Shown here: positions 52,201 to 59,739 of the stretch, piece after piece
Layout of the letters: each line of letters begins with the position of its first letter
Position numbering within the stretch: the first letter of the stretch is position 1
Source of the DNA: Podarcis raffonei
Taxonomy: Eukaryota > Chordata > Lepidosauria > Squamata > Lacertidae
Length of the DNA: 64,000 nt
Direction of reading: 5' to 3'
NCBI RefSeq assembly: GCF_027172205.1
Contig: NC_070614.1
Coordinates: 36,772,001-36,836,000 of the forward strand
Notes under the pieces: model-generated
What the model saw: the letters and a program-made list of their open reading frames with translations, nothing else
Told to the model about the DNA's origin: nothing
The model's database searches: none
Made by a program: the position numbers and the translations under genes

Positions 52201-55200
52201 CAGGGGCACTTGGGGAAATAATGAAGATATTCTCTAGCTAAGCCTACTGAACTGCAGATCTTTCCCTTCTAATTGTTCCAGTGAATAGGGCAAATATGTT
52301 TCCAAAACCTTTCATCCTGTGAATGATGAAAGGTTCAAACACAACAATTGAGGACTGAATGTGAAATTGTGCTGCTTGCCATTTCAAGAAAGAGGAAGGA
52401 AGGTGAGACAGTTAGGAGTGCCTGCAGGAGGACCCTTACATTGAACACATCTTGTCTGAGCTGTGGCTGCTCCACACAGGTGAGGAGCCGCAACAGGAGG
52501 TCCATGATGGCCGAGGTACCGATGTGGCATAGCAGCAGGTTGACAAAATCGTCCTTCTTGCGCAGGAAGGCAACTATCTGGAAGACAGCAGAGCAAGTGA
52601 GTGGGGTGGAAGGGATGAGACGTGAAGGAAAGGAAAGGAGAGTCATCTCAAGTAAGCTTGCACAGTGTTGTGGTGACTCTGGAATCAAACCTTGGAACAG
52701 AAAGGAGATATGGTATACATTTCTTATGAGCCAGTCTACAATTGGGTTCAAGTTCCTTAAATAGGTAAAGGCCATATTGGACATCTGTCTCATCATTAGG
52801 TTTTGAATTTTTGCAAGATTGTCGTGGTGCAACGGTTAGAGTAGGGATAGGCAACATGGTGCATTCCAGATTTTGTTAGACTACAACTCCTATCAGCCCC
52901 AGTCAACAAAGCCAGACAGTCAAAGATGATGGGAGTTGTAGTCCAGGTGTTGCTGGATGGCATGGTTATTAGCTATCCCTGAGTTAGGCTGTTCCTGGGT
53001 CAAAGTGTCTGACTAGGACTGGGGAGGGAGTTCAAGTTCCCACTCAGCAGTAAAGCTCACTAGAGGATCTTGGGTCACTCACTGTCAGCCTGACTTAACT
53101 TACAGGGTTGTATTGAGGACAAATGGGGGGAGGGAAAGACAGAAAAAGTACATGTGCAATCTTAAACTCCTTGTAAGAAGAGCAAGATACAAAAACAATA
53201 AATACAGAAATACTGTCAGCCAATTTGAGTTTCTTCAGAAAGAGAACGGAAGGTCAAGTCTGTTTATTTTTTAAAAATAAAACAATCTGAGCACATACTT
53301 TTGGCATCATAAGGATTTAAAAAAAACTTGCTTGGCTACAGAACTTGGTGGGTGACCATGGGATAGTAACTCACCCAACATAAATCATGAGAAGGCCATG
53401 AAGATAGAAAGGAACACACACCATGTATGCTACCCTGAGATTCTCTGAGGAAGGCAGCATAGAGTATATAAATGGTTTTTAATGAATGTATACCAGAACT
53501 ATAAGAGGAGCAGCCCAGCTGAATCAGACTGAAGGCCCATGCAGTCCAGGATCCTATTTCACAAGCTGATCAACCAGATGCATCTCGAAATTCACTAGCT
53601 TGAAAAGCCCAATATTGATACTTATTTCTGACATGCTTCAAGTCACCATGAGATTATTTTGCGGCATCATTTTCACATGGTCAATACTAATTCAGGGTGC
53701 ATCTTTGTATGGCGACAGCTAGTATTTAGCACATCAGGGATTCCGAATAAATGCTTGAGAGTCAATAGGCTCCTCATGTGGACTACATCAAGTGTTGCCA
53801 CATGAGGATGTAGCAGTTAGAAAATATTTACCACGTATTTCCTAATGAGCTCACTTGCTAGGGTTTCTGTAAGTTGTTCAGGAGGACATAATGAGCATTC
53901 TCAGGAGTAAGTTCCCTTAGCCACATGAAGCCATTTAGGGGACAGGGACATTTAATCAAAATATTTAAAGGCTGCCTTTTACTAGAGCATCATTTAAAAA
54001 TTCACACTGCAAATTTAAGGCAGTAGTATTAGCAATCTTTTAAAAACATGGAAGAGTTAAAACTGGCATAGCGCCCAACTGAGATGAGCACGTGCAAAGA
54101 TACCTGATCAGTCTTGCGGTTGATAAGGATCCCCATGACCTTGCTGAAGAAGCTAGCCAGCAGCGGGTTGAGGATACCGCCAGTCTGCAGGAAGCCGTAG
54201 AGGCGCCGCAAGAGAGACTCGTCCTCCCCCAATGCGTCGTTTATCTGGGTGACGTCTGATGTCAGGATCTCACACGACACACTTGGATACCTATAAGAGA
54301 GAGACTTTTAAAAAAGCAAATACACAACCAGACCTGATGCATAATCAACTCCACCAGCCTCTTCCTTTTGAGTGAACATTGTGTGGCTGTGCTGGCCCAC
54401 CTGCCTGGCAAGATCTATCAGTATCTCCAAAACAAGAGATACCTACCATATTTGTGTTTTAGTTTAGGGCAAAATAATGTTCTACAGCAAGATAATCCCA
54501 AATTCAGCCCCATGAAAAGCCAGCTCTTACAATCTGTATGCAATATGTCAGGAGGTCAGGAAGATTTCCTTATTCCACATACTTTATTCTATTTATTCAA
54601 GTCAGAGAGAGAGGACCAGGGTGAACACAGGGCTTTGGCCCATCAATCACTGAAAAGGTATCAATTCCCTTCTTTGGTTACTGAAATTTTAGCAGGCACT
54701 GACCATGTACTTTCAATATTATTTTCATTCTGCTCCATGTTTGTTTTAATCGAAGCAGGTTTTCAAACTGCCAAATTCTGCACACATCATCAAAATTCAG
54801 AGCTCGTACAGCAATCATGGAATATATGCACAGCTTTGTTATCAGATCAACAGGCCTACCTATCCTCCCTCTCTAACTCCTACTCAAAGACTTAGTTGGC
54901 TACAACCCTAGAAGATTTATGATGCAGTGACATCTATGGCTTAATGCACAAATACACTAGAGAACTTTTCAAGTTTAAGTTATTAAGTTTCCTTTCAGTT
55001 GATGCATAACACTTTCTTCTGACAGCAACCAGGTTTCATTCATTCCCAAGATGGTCTAAATATAGAACAACTATATTGCTATTAGTGAAGGTACTGGGCC
55101 AGCTTGGAGGCAACATTCCAGGCTTTATAAGCAATGGTTTATTAATCTAGGAACAAACAAAGTCTGCACACTCCTCGCTTGCCAGTCGCCTTGTAGGTCA

Positions 55201-56082
55201 GCTTCAGTGCAGAGAGCCCAATTTGTTTTAAAACAGAATTCTCCCTCATGTTCAGAACAGGAACTGTGGCTCAACGCTAAGCAGGAACTCCAAGCCAGAG
55301 CTAGTGCCCAGGCCCAATGCTTGCTTCTGGCACGAGAAACCATGGTTTATGAAGCCTGGAATTATATGCCCACCCAATGCCAAACCATAGCTTGTGCTTC
55401 AGAATGTACAGGCAATCCATCATTCAGAGCTGCTCCTCTGCTCCAATTTCCCATATGCTCACAACTCAACATGCCATGGCCTTTGGAGATGGAGCAGCAG
55501 CTTGTAACTACAGTTTATTAAATCACACCAAACCACAGTTAGCAGAAACTATGGTTTCCAATCATGGTTTCCCAACTTGCTGCAAATCATGGTTTGTCAA
55601 TTCAGATATCACTTGGATTTATAGTTTAGCATGGTGTCTCAATAAAGCTGATGCCTTGACTTTTCCCATTTTAAAAAAATTAAAAAGCAGCAACCATGCA
55701 GTTTTTTACCACCCTGCCCCCATAGGCAGCTGAACTACTAAAGAACCAAACGAGGAAAATGAACATGGCACATTTCTTCTTTGTTCTGAACATATCAAAC
55801 AAACAAATAAGAGAAGCTCCATTTTCATCCAGTTCCCCCTTCCAAAACAACTTACTTGTAGCGTACTCTCTCATCCACGTCCCCAGGGGGCTCCTCTGTC
55901 ACGCAGGTGACCAGTGCTTCCATGTGCTCAGGCTGAACCAGGAAATCCACCAGCTTGCGGTTGACCACCTTGCATTCCTGTAGCACATCCTCTTCATCCA
56001 GAAGTTCAAAAAGGGTCACGTTGCCACGCTCCAAGAGGGTGTCAATATGAGAGGTCGTGTGGAGGTCAAACTTCCAGAACAT
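30448..56082 (-). CDS. PPP6R1: PPP6R1 (SAPS1), protein phosphatase 6 regulatory subunit 1 (gene-level entry)
   Basis: Twenty-one coding exons between 56082 and 30448 join with matching phases to about 884 residues. The protein is the SAPS-domain subunit that binds the PP6 catalytic subunit and, with ankyrin-repeat partners, directs it in the cytosol and nucleus; the SAPS family is named after yeast Sit4-associated proteins. Exons 1-12 encode the helical SAPS domain, opening [20 protein letters not shown] and carrying [20 protein letters not shown] and [19 protein letters not shown], nearly identical to the human protein. Exons 13-16 hold the acidic segment and the conserved [19 protein letters not shown]. 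Exons 17-21 encode a low-complexity Ser/Pro/Thr-rich tail that varies among vertebrates. Position beside TMEM86B and PTPRH supports PPP6R1 over the paralogues PPP6R2 and PPP6R3. All parts look intact. Confidence 0.97.
30714..30825. repeat. Segment duplicated in two PPP6R1 introns, copy 1
   Basis: This copy lies about 140 bases upstream (in transcript sense) of exon 21. It shares ACCAGTGATACAATCCAGG and GATCACATAAATGTG with the copy at 35465, including the start of a GT/GA run. Confidence 0.85.
30900..31523. mobile_element. AT-rich hAT-type element with 8-base target duplication
   Basis: The ends CAGGGTGGATAAAAATCAAT and, reversed, CAGGGTGGATTTGATTTAAA share CAGGGTGGAT. The flanks GTTTCCAG (30892-30899) and GTTCCCAG (31524-31531) match at seven of eight bases. 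The body is very AT-rich with repeated GATTTAAAT and no transposase. It lies in the intron between exons 20 and 21. Confidence 0.8.
31540..32200. other. PPP6R1 intron 20, no gene seen
   Basis: Unclassified intronic sequence without exon signals between the AT-rich hAT element and the CT microsatellite. Confidence 0.6.
32209..32262. repeat. (CT)n(GT)n microsatellite
   Basis: A CT run followed by a GT run lies within PPP6R1 intron 20 about 175 bases from exon 20. On the transcript strand it is GA- and AC-rich. Confidence 0.9.
32438..32534 (-). CDS. PPP6R1: PPP6R1 coding exon 20
   Basis: This 97-base exon (acceptor CCTGCAG, donor GTAAGA) encodes [20 protein letters not shown] to NPITMTTVA, exiting in phase 2. 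Pro/Thr-rich. Confidence 0.85.
32838..33190 (-). repeat. Sauria-type SINE, near full length
   Basis: The minus strand reads from CTGTGGGTTAAACCACAGGG through CGCCGGCTCC-like and GCAAACCAGAGCAGG-complement segments to the tail CAGGGGTCCCTTTACC. It is the best preserved of the three copies. Confidence 0.85.
33290..33440 (+). repeat. MIR-core type SINE fragment
   Basis: AGAGTGGCGCAAAGGTTAGA, CCCAGGTCCAAAACCC and GGAGCTCACTGGAAAGACAC follow the order of the MIR-core SINE head. The copy ends before the core. Confidence 0.5.
33450..34190. other. PPP6R1 intron 19, no gene seen
   Basis: Unclassified intronic sequence. Frames such as the one at 33517-33759 have no recognisable domain. Confidence 0.5.
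34196..34278 (-). CDS. PPP6R1: PPP6R1 coding exon 19
   Basis: This 83-base exon (acceptor CTCCAG, donor GTGAGT) encodes [20 protein letters not shown] plus SNVSTAG, exiting in phase 1. Confidence 0.85.
34300..35270. other. PPP6R1 intron 18, no gene seen
   Basis: The part near 34450-34760 is AT-rich and may be an old LINE 3' region (CTGCTGGAAGAGGGTCCCAC). 34800-35090 resembles another LINE piece. No exon was found. Confidence 0.4.
35280..35454 (-). CDS. PPP6R1: PPP6R1 coding exon 18
   Basis: This 175-base exon (acceptor TTCCCAG, donor GTGAGG) encodes [20 protein letters not shown] to [15 protein letters not shown]. Phase 1 in and phase 2 out agree with neighbours. It is Ser/Asp-rich with spaced Trp residues. 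Confidence 0.85.
35465..35580. repeat. Segment duplicated in two PPP6R1 introns, copy 2
   Basis: CAGATTAGAAAAGGAGGTCA and the following 95 bases recur at 30714-30825 in the same orientation at about 95% identity by eye. This copy abuts the acceptor region of exon 18. Confidence 0.85.
35573..35607. repeat. (GA)n microsatellite
   Basis: An uninterrupted GA run adjoins the duplicated intron segment. Confidence 0.9.
35693..35949. mobile_element. MITE with CCGTATTTTTCGC ends
   Basis: The left end CCGTATTTTTCGCTCTATAA and the right end, reversed, CCATATTTTTTGCTCTATAA form an inverted repeat flanked by TA on both sides (35691-35692, 35950-35951). Internal CCAGAAGCCAGAACAGCAAG and its complement form a second hairpin. 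It has no transposase. Confidence 0.8.
36095..36294 (-). CDS. PPP6R1: PPP6R1 coding exon 17, acidic low-complexity
   Basis: The acceptor is a tandem AAG/CAG, so the exon may start at 36297 or 36294. It encodes [20 protein letters not shown] and continues to GRDLVE, exiting in phase 1 at GTGAAA. Human has GGSTDSEDEEEEDEEEEED here. An alternative donor (GTCAGG) at 36146 keeps the same phase and would drop 17 residues. Confidence 0.8.
36545..36648. repeat. Palindromic ACTACA repeat
   Basis: CCTTTCTCAACCTGTGAGTC at the left matches, reversed, CACAGGTTGAGAACCGCTG at the right, with GATGGGAGTTGTAGTCCAAC inside. It is hAT-like in its ends. Confidence 0.6.
36650..37915. other. PPP6R1 intron 16, no gene seen
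   Basis: Intronic sequence with one purine microsatellite (see 37178) and a diverged ACTACA-type piece at about 37035-37135. No exon was recognised. Confidence 0.5.
37178..37246. repeat. (GA)n(GGGA)n microsatellite
   Basis: A GA run passes directly into a GGGA run, a pure purine tract on the plus strand and a pyrimidine tract in the transcript. Confidence 0.95.
37915..37992. repeat. Palindromic ACTACA repeat, half copy
   Basis: GGGGACTACAACTCCCATCA is followed by GTCCCAGCCAGCATGGCC. The second arm is missing. Confidence 0.6.
38150..38450 (+). mobile_element. LINE 3' end, CR1/L2-like
   Basis: CAGCGGCTCCCCGTCTGTGG, the (L)WN-type C terminus, AGGCCAGGCAAAAACGGTCC and a 3' UTR ending GGGCGGCATATAAATTCAAT with an AATAAATGAATAAATAAA tail match the element at 19192 in reverse. 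This copy keeps its 3' terminus. Confidence 0.75.
38605..39570. mobile_element. Long MITE with CCGTATTTTTCGC ends and internal hairpins
   Basis: The left end CCGTATTTTTCGCACCATAG and the right end, reversed, CTGTGTTTTTTGCACCATAG are paired and flanked by TA (38603-38604, 39571-39572). At 966 bases it is a longer relative of the element at 35693. Two tandem copies of an 80-base hairpin unit lie at 39033-39111 and 39186-39265. Confidence 0.8.
39033..39265. repeat. Two copies of an inverted-repeat unit inside the MITE
   Basis: Each unit begins CTTTGAAGCAGGAAAGTGGG and closes with the reverse complement CCCACTTTCCTGCTTCAAAG (one copy has TGCTGCTTC). Each is therefore itself a hairpin, with GTGTAAGC at the loop. 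Confidence 0.85.
39766..39914 (-). CDS. PPP6R1: PPP6R1 coding exon 16
   Basis: This 149-base exon (acceptor TCACAG, donor GTAGGA) encodes [20 protein letters not shown] then an acidic stretch and [13 protein letters not shown]. It exits in phase 2. Confidence 0.95.
40012..40069 (-). CDS. PPP6R1: PPP6R1 coding exon 15
   Basis: This 58-base exon (acceptor TTCCAG, donor GTAAGA) encodes [19 protein letters not shown], matching the human motif. Confidence 0.96.
40578..40690 (-). repeat. tRNA-derived SINE
   Basis: The minus strand starts with GTAGCTCGGTTGGTAGAGCA, has GGGTTTGATCCCC and leads to the SINE tail TTCTACAATTCTATG. Confidence 0.75.
40700..42150. other. PPP6R1 intron 14, no gene seen
   Basis: Intronic sequence with a short GA-rich run near 40985-41025. 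No exon or repeat family was assigned. Confidence 0.5.
42162..42259 (-). CDS. PPP6R1: PPP6R1 coding exon 14
   Basis: This 98-base exon (acceptor TTTATAG, donor GTTAGT) encodes [20 protein letters not shown] to FGEQEENV and exits in phase 2. Confidence 0.97.
42928..43017 (-). CDS. PPP6R1: PPP6R1 coding exon 13 (GC donor)
   Basis: This 90-base exon (acceptor CCTTCAG) encodes [20 protein letters not shown] to EEAVLQQ-like PQEAVLQQ. The donor is CAG/GCAAGT, a GC-AG intron: the next exon begins at AFVDYQLQ in phase 0 and human reads AVLQQAF across this point, so no GT donor would fit. Confidence 0.93.
43145..43250. repeat. Palindromic ACTACA repeat
   Basis: GGAACCTGTGACCCTCCAGA, then CCAACTCCCATCTCCCCTGA, then GCTGATGGGAGTTGTAGTTG. 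It lies in the intron between PPP6R1 exons 12 and 13. Confidence 0.65.
43538..43623 (-). CDS. PPP6R1: PPP6R1 coding exon 12
   Basis: This 86-base exon (acceptor TTTGCAG, donor GTGAGT) encodes [20 protein letters not shown] plus TNKKNTVDL. Confidence 0.97.
43640..44870. other. PPP6R1 intron 11, no gene seen
   Basis: Unclassified intronic sequence between exon 12 and the SINE at 44880. No exon was recognised. Confidence 0.5.
44880..45080 (+). repeat. MIR-core type SINE
   Basis: GTGTTGAGCACTGGACTCTA, CAGGTTCAAGTTCCC, CAGCCATGAAGCTTGTTGGC and CAGTCTAACCTACCG follow the family order, though diverged. Confidence 0.6.
45502..45617 (-). CDS. PPP6R1: PPP6R1 coding exon 11
   Basis: This 116-base exon (acceptor TTGCAG, donor GTAATG) encodes [20 protein letters not shown] to STLIKQLLK and exits in phase 1. 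[10 protein letters not shown] is identical to human. Confidence 0.97.
46050..46165. repeat. Palindromic ACTACA repeat, diverged
   Basis: GAACTACAATTCCCATCACC and CCACTGGCCAGGCTGGCTTG are kept; the right arm is decayed. Confidence 0.5.
46418..46482 (-). CDS. PPP6R1: PPP6R1 coding exon 10
   Basis: This 65-base exon (acceptor CTGCAG, donor GTGAGT) encodes [20 protein letters not shown] plus S and exits in phase 2. Confidence 0.96.
46958..47101 (-). CDS. PPP6R1: PPP6R1 coding exon 9
   Basis: This 144-base exon (acceptor TGCCAG, donor GTAGGT) encodes [20 protein letters not shown] to [10 protein letters not shown], phase 0-0. Confidence 0.96.
47704..47856 (-). CDS. PPP6R1: PPP6R1 coding exon 8
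   Basis: This 153-base exon (acceptor TGGCAG, donor GTGAGT) encodes [20 protein letters not shown] to [12 protein letters not shown], phase 0-0. Confidence 0.97.
48045..48160. repeat. Palindromic ACTACA repeat, diverged
   Basis: CCTGGTGCCCTTCAGGTGGT at the left pairs with CATCTGGGGGGCATCAGGTT at the right, around GAGCTGATGGGAGTTTTAG. Confidence 0.55.
48325..48490 (-). CDS. PPP6R1: PPP6R1 coding exon 7
   Basis: This 166-base exon (acceptor TTTGCAG, donor GTTGGT) encodes [20 protein letters not shown] to [12 protein letters not shown]. It is the most diverged SAPS exon, with [13 protein letters not shown] where human has VNSFFSSVDGQ. Confidence 0.93.
49083..49196 (-). CDS. PPP6R1: PPP6R1 coding exon 6
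   Basis: This 114-base exon (acceptor TCAAG, donor GTGTGT) encodes [20 protein letters not shown] to LLEPRRP. The acceptor has a weak pyrimidine tract but the phase and homology are exact. Confidence 0.96.
49940..50052 (-). CDS. PPP6R1: PPP6R1 coding exon 5
   Basis: This 113-base exon (acceptor ACACAG, donor GTGAGT) encodes [20 protein letters not shown] to DQLLATLE, exiting in phase 2. Confidence 0.97.
50440..50830 (-). mobile_element. LINE 3' end, CR1/L2-like
   Basis: The minus-strand frame [20 protein letters not shown] then [18 protein letters not shown] is the ORF2 C terminus. A 3' UTR with AAGGCGGGATAGG follows. It lies in PPP6R1 intron 4. Confidence 0.7.
50850..51480. other. PPP6R1 intron 4, no gene seen
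   Basis: Intronic sequence without recognised exon. CTATTGAATGCAATGGGAGG near 51303 is a piece of a common reptile repeat. Confidence 0.45.
51517..51582 (-). CDS. PPP6R1: PPP6R1 coding exon 4
   Basis: This 66-base exon (acceptor CAAAAG, donor GTAAGT) encodes [20 protein letters not shown] plus DN, phase 0-0. Confidence 0.96.
52440..52577 (-). CDS. PPP6R1: PPP6R1 coding exon 3
   Basis: This 138-base exon (acceptor TTCCAG, donor GTAAGG) encodes [20 protein letters not shown] to [12 protein letters not shown], phase 0-0. Confidence 0.97.
52820..53210 (+). repeat. MIR-core SINE split by a palindromic ACTACA repeat
   Basis: The SINE head GTCGTGGTGCAACGGTTAGA is at 52820-52846. A palindromic element with GACTACAACTCCTATCAGCC and GATGGGAGTTGTAGTCCAGG follows to about 52980. 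The SINE resumes with GTCTGACTAGGACTGG, AGTTCAAGTTCCCACTCAGC and the core ACAGGGTTGTATTGAGGA. Confidence 0.7.
53220..54090. other. PPP6R1 intron 2, no gene seen
   Basis: About 53515-53600 resembles the repeat at 21690 (GAATCAGACTGAAGGCCCAT). The rest is unclassified. Confidence 0.45.
54104..54290 (-). CDS. PPP6R1: PPP6R1 coding exon 2
   Basis: This 187-base exon (acceptor TTATAG, donor GTATCT) encodes [20 protein letters not shown] to [14 protein letters not shown] and ends in phase 0. It is the most conserved part of the SAPS domain. Confidence 0.97.
54310..55850. other. PPP6R1 intron 1, no gene assigned
   Basis: A 175-residue plus-strand frame at 54368-54895 is antisense to the intron and has no domain I recognise. 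About 55100-55640 is a repeat rich in AAACCATGGTTT-like motifs that recurs around 61800-62400. Confidence 0.45.
55856..56082 (-). CDS. PPP6R1: PPP6R1 coding exon 1
   Basis: The exon starts at 56088 (acceptor CTCCGCAG), six bases before the ATG, so at least one noncoding exon lies upstream. It encodes [20 protein letters not shown] to DVDERVRY and exits in phase 2 at a GTAAGT donor. Confidence 0.97.
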
Positions 56083-56216
56083 GGCTTGCTGCGGAGGATG
56101 GAAAATGAACAGAGGGGCCAATTGAAAACCAACCAACCAACAATGGGATAGGAGATAAGCACATGCATCACAAGCTAGCAAGTGCAAGTCTCCTAAAGTA
56201 ATCATCCATACAACTG

Positions 56217-56340
56217 TCCTGTACTATTTTTCTAGAAAAAGTGGTGCTGGAACTCACCACGGACACCTCCCCTTTTCTCTTATAATGACAATGGTGCCCA
56301 CCTGAGTTTCAGCAAGTTCTGCTGAAAAAAAAGCCCTGCA
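56217..56340. repeat. Probable non-autonomous DNA element
   Basis: The left GTGGTGCTGGAACTCACCAC region and the right CTGCTGAAAAAAAAGCCCTG resemble an element with CAGGGCTTTTTTTT ends. The left end (CTGTACTATTTTTCTAG) is only loosely paired, so the borders are uncertain. Confidence 0.4.
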
Positions 56341-56654
56341 ACTGCACCTTCTTAATTCGAAACAATCCTTGCACAAAAGGTGTGGATCAGAGCCTAGCAT
56401 AAAACTGTTTCCAACTGAAAACTCAATGGCACAGAGACAGCCATTATTCCCAGGAAGGGAACAGCAATAACTGAGAGGATAAGGACATCATGGGAAAATC
56501 AATGGGACAGGTATAAACAGAACAAGGTAGACTGGGTGGCTCAGTGATAAAGGCTGTGGACTTGACTTGTGCTAGATACAAGAGAAACAAGGAAGAAGGT
56601 GGACTGGGGTGGAGCCAGCACATCCTGAGGTTCAGCCAGGTTGAGCATGTCAGC

Positions 56655-56765
56655 GTAGTAGTGCCATCCATGCTTTTGGGAGTCCAACTCCTAGCAGCTC
56701 AAGTCAGCATGGCCAATTGCCAAGGATAGTGGGAGCATCTGGGGGGCACCATGTTGGCCACCGCC
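56655..56765. repeat. Palindromic ACTACA repeat, diverged
   Basis: GGAGTCCAACTCCTAGCAGC, CAGCATGGCCAATTGCCAAG and GCATCTGGGGGGCACCATGT keep the family order. Confidence 0.55.
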
Positions 56766-56769
56766 AATT

Positions 56770-59100
56770 TAGGGGTGAGAACATTTGGCTCAAACTAGCA
56801 CACCTAACTACAAAAGGAAAAGCAGATGTTGAAATAAGTACTAATAGAAATGAGTTCAGAGGAAGGTAAAGCAAAACGGCCAAGATCTAAGAGCTGATAA
56901 GCCATCCAACAGAATTCATTAAAGGCAAGCCGAGCAGGAATGGAGGAATGTAGAGGACTCCATTGAGGCCACAAATTAAGCTGGAGCTTTGTGTGACTGT
57001 GGGTGTGCCAGTGAGAAGCAAAAAAGGAATAGCAGATGCAGAGGGAGTTGTAACCTGAGCATTTCCCAGCTAAGATGCTAAGTGTCCAGTAAGGCCAAGT
57101 CTGATGGGAAGGGTGGTGATCTGGAAAACAATTAGCAAAATAACAAAACAAGGGGGAAGAACTTGAGTGTGGCTGGTGTTGGTCATTCAGAGCAGACTAA
57201 CTATTCCTTAACTATGAGCTTTCTGGACACCCCTTCTAAATTTATGCAAACTTCCCTCCTCCAGGAAATCATCTCTTCTACAGGTGAATGTGACAAATGT
57301 ATTCATGCAAGTAGCATAATACTGTAAATATGTCAGGCAATTCACTGTTCACCAGGAGACCCAAAGAAAAAGAAATAACTCATGCCTATGGCCATTTCTT
57401 AGTGGACCAGCTCTAAAAAGAGCCAATGATCTTCTGAGTCCAACTACAGCTGACCAGTTGGTGGCTCCTGAGAGCCCAACACCTCAGAAGCTCCAAGAAA
57501 TAAGAGGTATTCTTTTTATTTTTTTCAATCTCCCGTTGAAGACTAATTGAATCAGAATTTATACTAGGACTAACAAACTGGTCTCTTGCACCTGCTGCAT
57601 TCCTTATTGTTTTTGCTTTGGGTATGCTCTACAAGTGAACATGCAGAAATCAGTAGATTGGGGTAGCTAGCTCTTTGCTGGCAGTGGAAGAAAAATGTAA
57701 CAGGCTCTCTCAGACTCTTTCTGGAGTCTGATGAAGAAAGCAGAAACTCTTTCTGAAACCCATTCTTAACCAGCCATCATGGGATTTTTCGGGTGCCACA
57801 AATCTACCAAGGTCTTGACTGATAAGGAGGAAGGCACTACCTTCCTCAACATCCTAGCTCTGACTGGAACTTCAACCTGTCCTGTAGTTGGATAATTTCT
57901 GCTTCAAACCCATGATGACTGGGAGCATGACAGAGTGACTGAAGAGAAGCAGATGGGCTGGTTTCACCACCCCTTTTCAATACATGCTTTCGGCCAAATA
58001 TGGATTACTAACCACAAGCAAAAGCCAAAAGGGTAGTAGTCATATTGTGAAGTAACTAACATACAAGAACAGCAGTAATGATCTCATGAGCGCACAAATG
58101 ACACTATCTTCCGTGCCATCGTTTCTCGTGCATGTTTTGCAGGTTTCCCTAACTACAGCTGCAATCCAAAGCGGCAAAAAGATTCTCTGTATCATCAGCG
58201 AGGGAGGGGAAAAACCAGAGAGAAACAAATAGTAACTTGGAGACGCCCCGCTTCCCTTTTCAACCCTGTTGCCACCACAACTGCAAAGGCCAAAAGTTTT
58301 CAGTCGGTTTCCAAGCAACCTTGACACAAGGCTTTTGCAATATAGCAGCACAGGCAGCCTGGCTCTGACCGCAGTCCTCAGATCAACTCAGAGAGACTGG
58401 TGTTCAGCACAAGCTGCCAACACACATGGGTGGAGAGGGAGGGGGCAAAGAGAGGAGAAAGGTGGAGGCAGGCGTTGTGAAGTTCAGCCCTTTATTTTAC
58501 AAAACCTAGGCTCAGAAGGAGGTCACAAAAAAGTCTGTGAATTGACTTAACTACCCACAACTCATTTAGCCTGGCAACAACCATGTGAGGTAGGTTGGTT
58601 ATTTGTTTAACACATTTATGTAACCCCTTGTATCAGAATTCCAAGGCAGATTGTGTGCATATATGCACACAATCTCCAACAGAATATAAAAACGCTTGGG
58701 AGATTTTAGATGTTTTTATAAATATACACAAGACACAATAACACAAGACTCAATTAAGTTCCCAAAGCAACCCACCAACCATTAAAACCCGAGTTCAGTC
58801 CCCATGGTTCGCTCCACACCATTTGTGTTATCAGTTACATTCAAGTCACAGCGCTGTACAGCATGTGGCATTTCAAACAAGACCCAGTCTCTGGTTCCAG
58901 CTCTCTTCTTCAAAAAAGCAAATTCCTAGTTCTCACAGTGTCTGAGGAGGACAAACCCCCACAAGGGATGGCACTGTTACCACCTTGCCTTGCTTGTGAG
59001 CTTACCAGCTAAGAGAGTGCTAGAGCTGACAGAACTTTAGCACTTCTTATTCAAACCTATCAGATCCCAGCCATTCTTTGACAAATGCCACCTTTCGCCC
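56770..59100. other. PPP6R1: Upstream of PPP6R1 coding exon 1, no gene seen
   Basis: The noncoding first exon and CpG-rich promoter expected for PPP6R1 were not found here. 58560-58800 contains a short MIR-like stretch (CAACAACCATGTGAGGTAGG). Otherwise nothing is assigned. Confidence 0.45.
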
Positions 59101-59103
59101 AGG

Positions 59104-59456
59104 TGTCAGGTGTGCATGCAGGAGCCAGGCCCTGAGACAAATAGGACTTTGCAGGACTGGGGCCTTCCTAAGTTTGTTCTGAAGAGGCAAGGCGTGGCCA
59201 TACAGGTGAGGCCGATTAGTAATTCACAACACCTGGTGGCAAGAGCCAGGAAGGGATATAAGGACAGCATTTTCCCTTTGGCTCTTTGCCACAGCAACAC
59301 GTTCCTTGCCTTGCTTCTTGATCCTCAGACCCCTGGCTTCTTGACTCCTGGCTTCCTGACTCCTGGACCCCCATTCCTGCTCCCACCCCACCATCTTGCC
59401 CCCGGTCCTGACATCCCCTGCCGGTACTTTGATTGCCCATGAACCGGACCGTGACA
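59104..59456 (+). mobile_element. Solo LTR fossil with 5-base target duplication
   Basis: The element begins TGTCAGG and ends CCGTGACA, with TGTCA/TGACA inverted tips. The 5-base flank CCAGG is present on both sides (59099-59103, 59457-59461). A TATA-like GGGATATAAGG lies near 59254. No internal region is attached. The size (353 bases) and the 5-base duplication fit Gypsy or ERV types; I cannot decide. The intact ends suggest moderate or young age. Confidence 0.8.
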
Positions 59457-59473
59457 CCAGGAAAGGATTAGGC

Positions 59474-59732
59474 CAGGGGTCTGCAACCTAAGGCCCATGG
59501 GCCACAAGCGGCTCACGGAGGTCGTTTAACAGGCCCCCGAGCCGCCTGCTTGGCGAGTCCCCACGTGCTTCACTAAACCGGCGCAGCGCAGTGACTCGCT
59601 TCTGCGGCACCAGAAATCGAGTCTGCGCAGATGCCGGAAATCGCAGGCGCATATGCTTGCGCAATGTAGCCCACAGAGGGATCTCCACTGGAGTGAACCG
59701 GCCCAGGTGAGGTAAACCTTGCTGACCCCCTG
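59474..59732. mobile_element. hAT-type non-autonomous element with perfect 8-base target duplication
   Basis: The ends CAGGGGTCTGCAA and, reversed, CAGGGGGTCAGCAA pair, and GATTAGGC is repeated exactly on both sides (59466-59473, 59733-59740). The body is GC-rich with several GCGCA motifs. No transposase. Confidence 0.9.
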
Positions 59733-59739
59733 GATTAGG

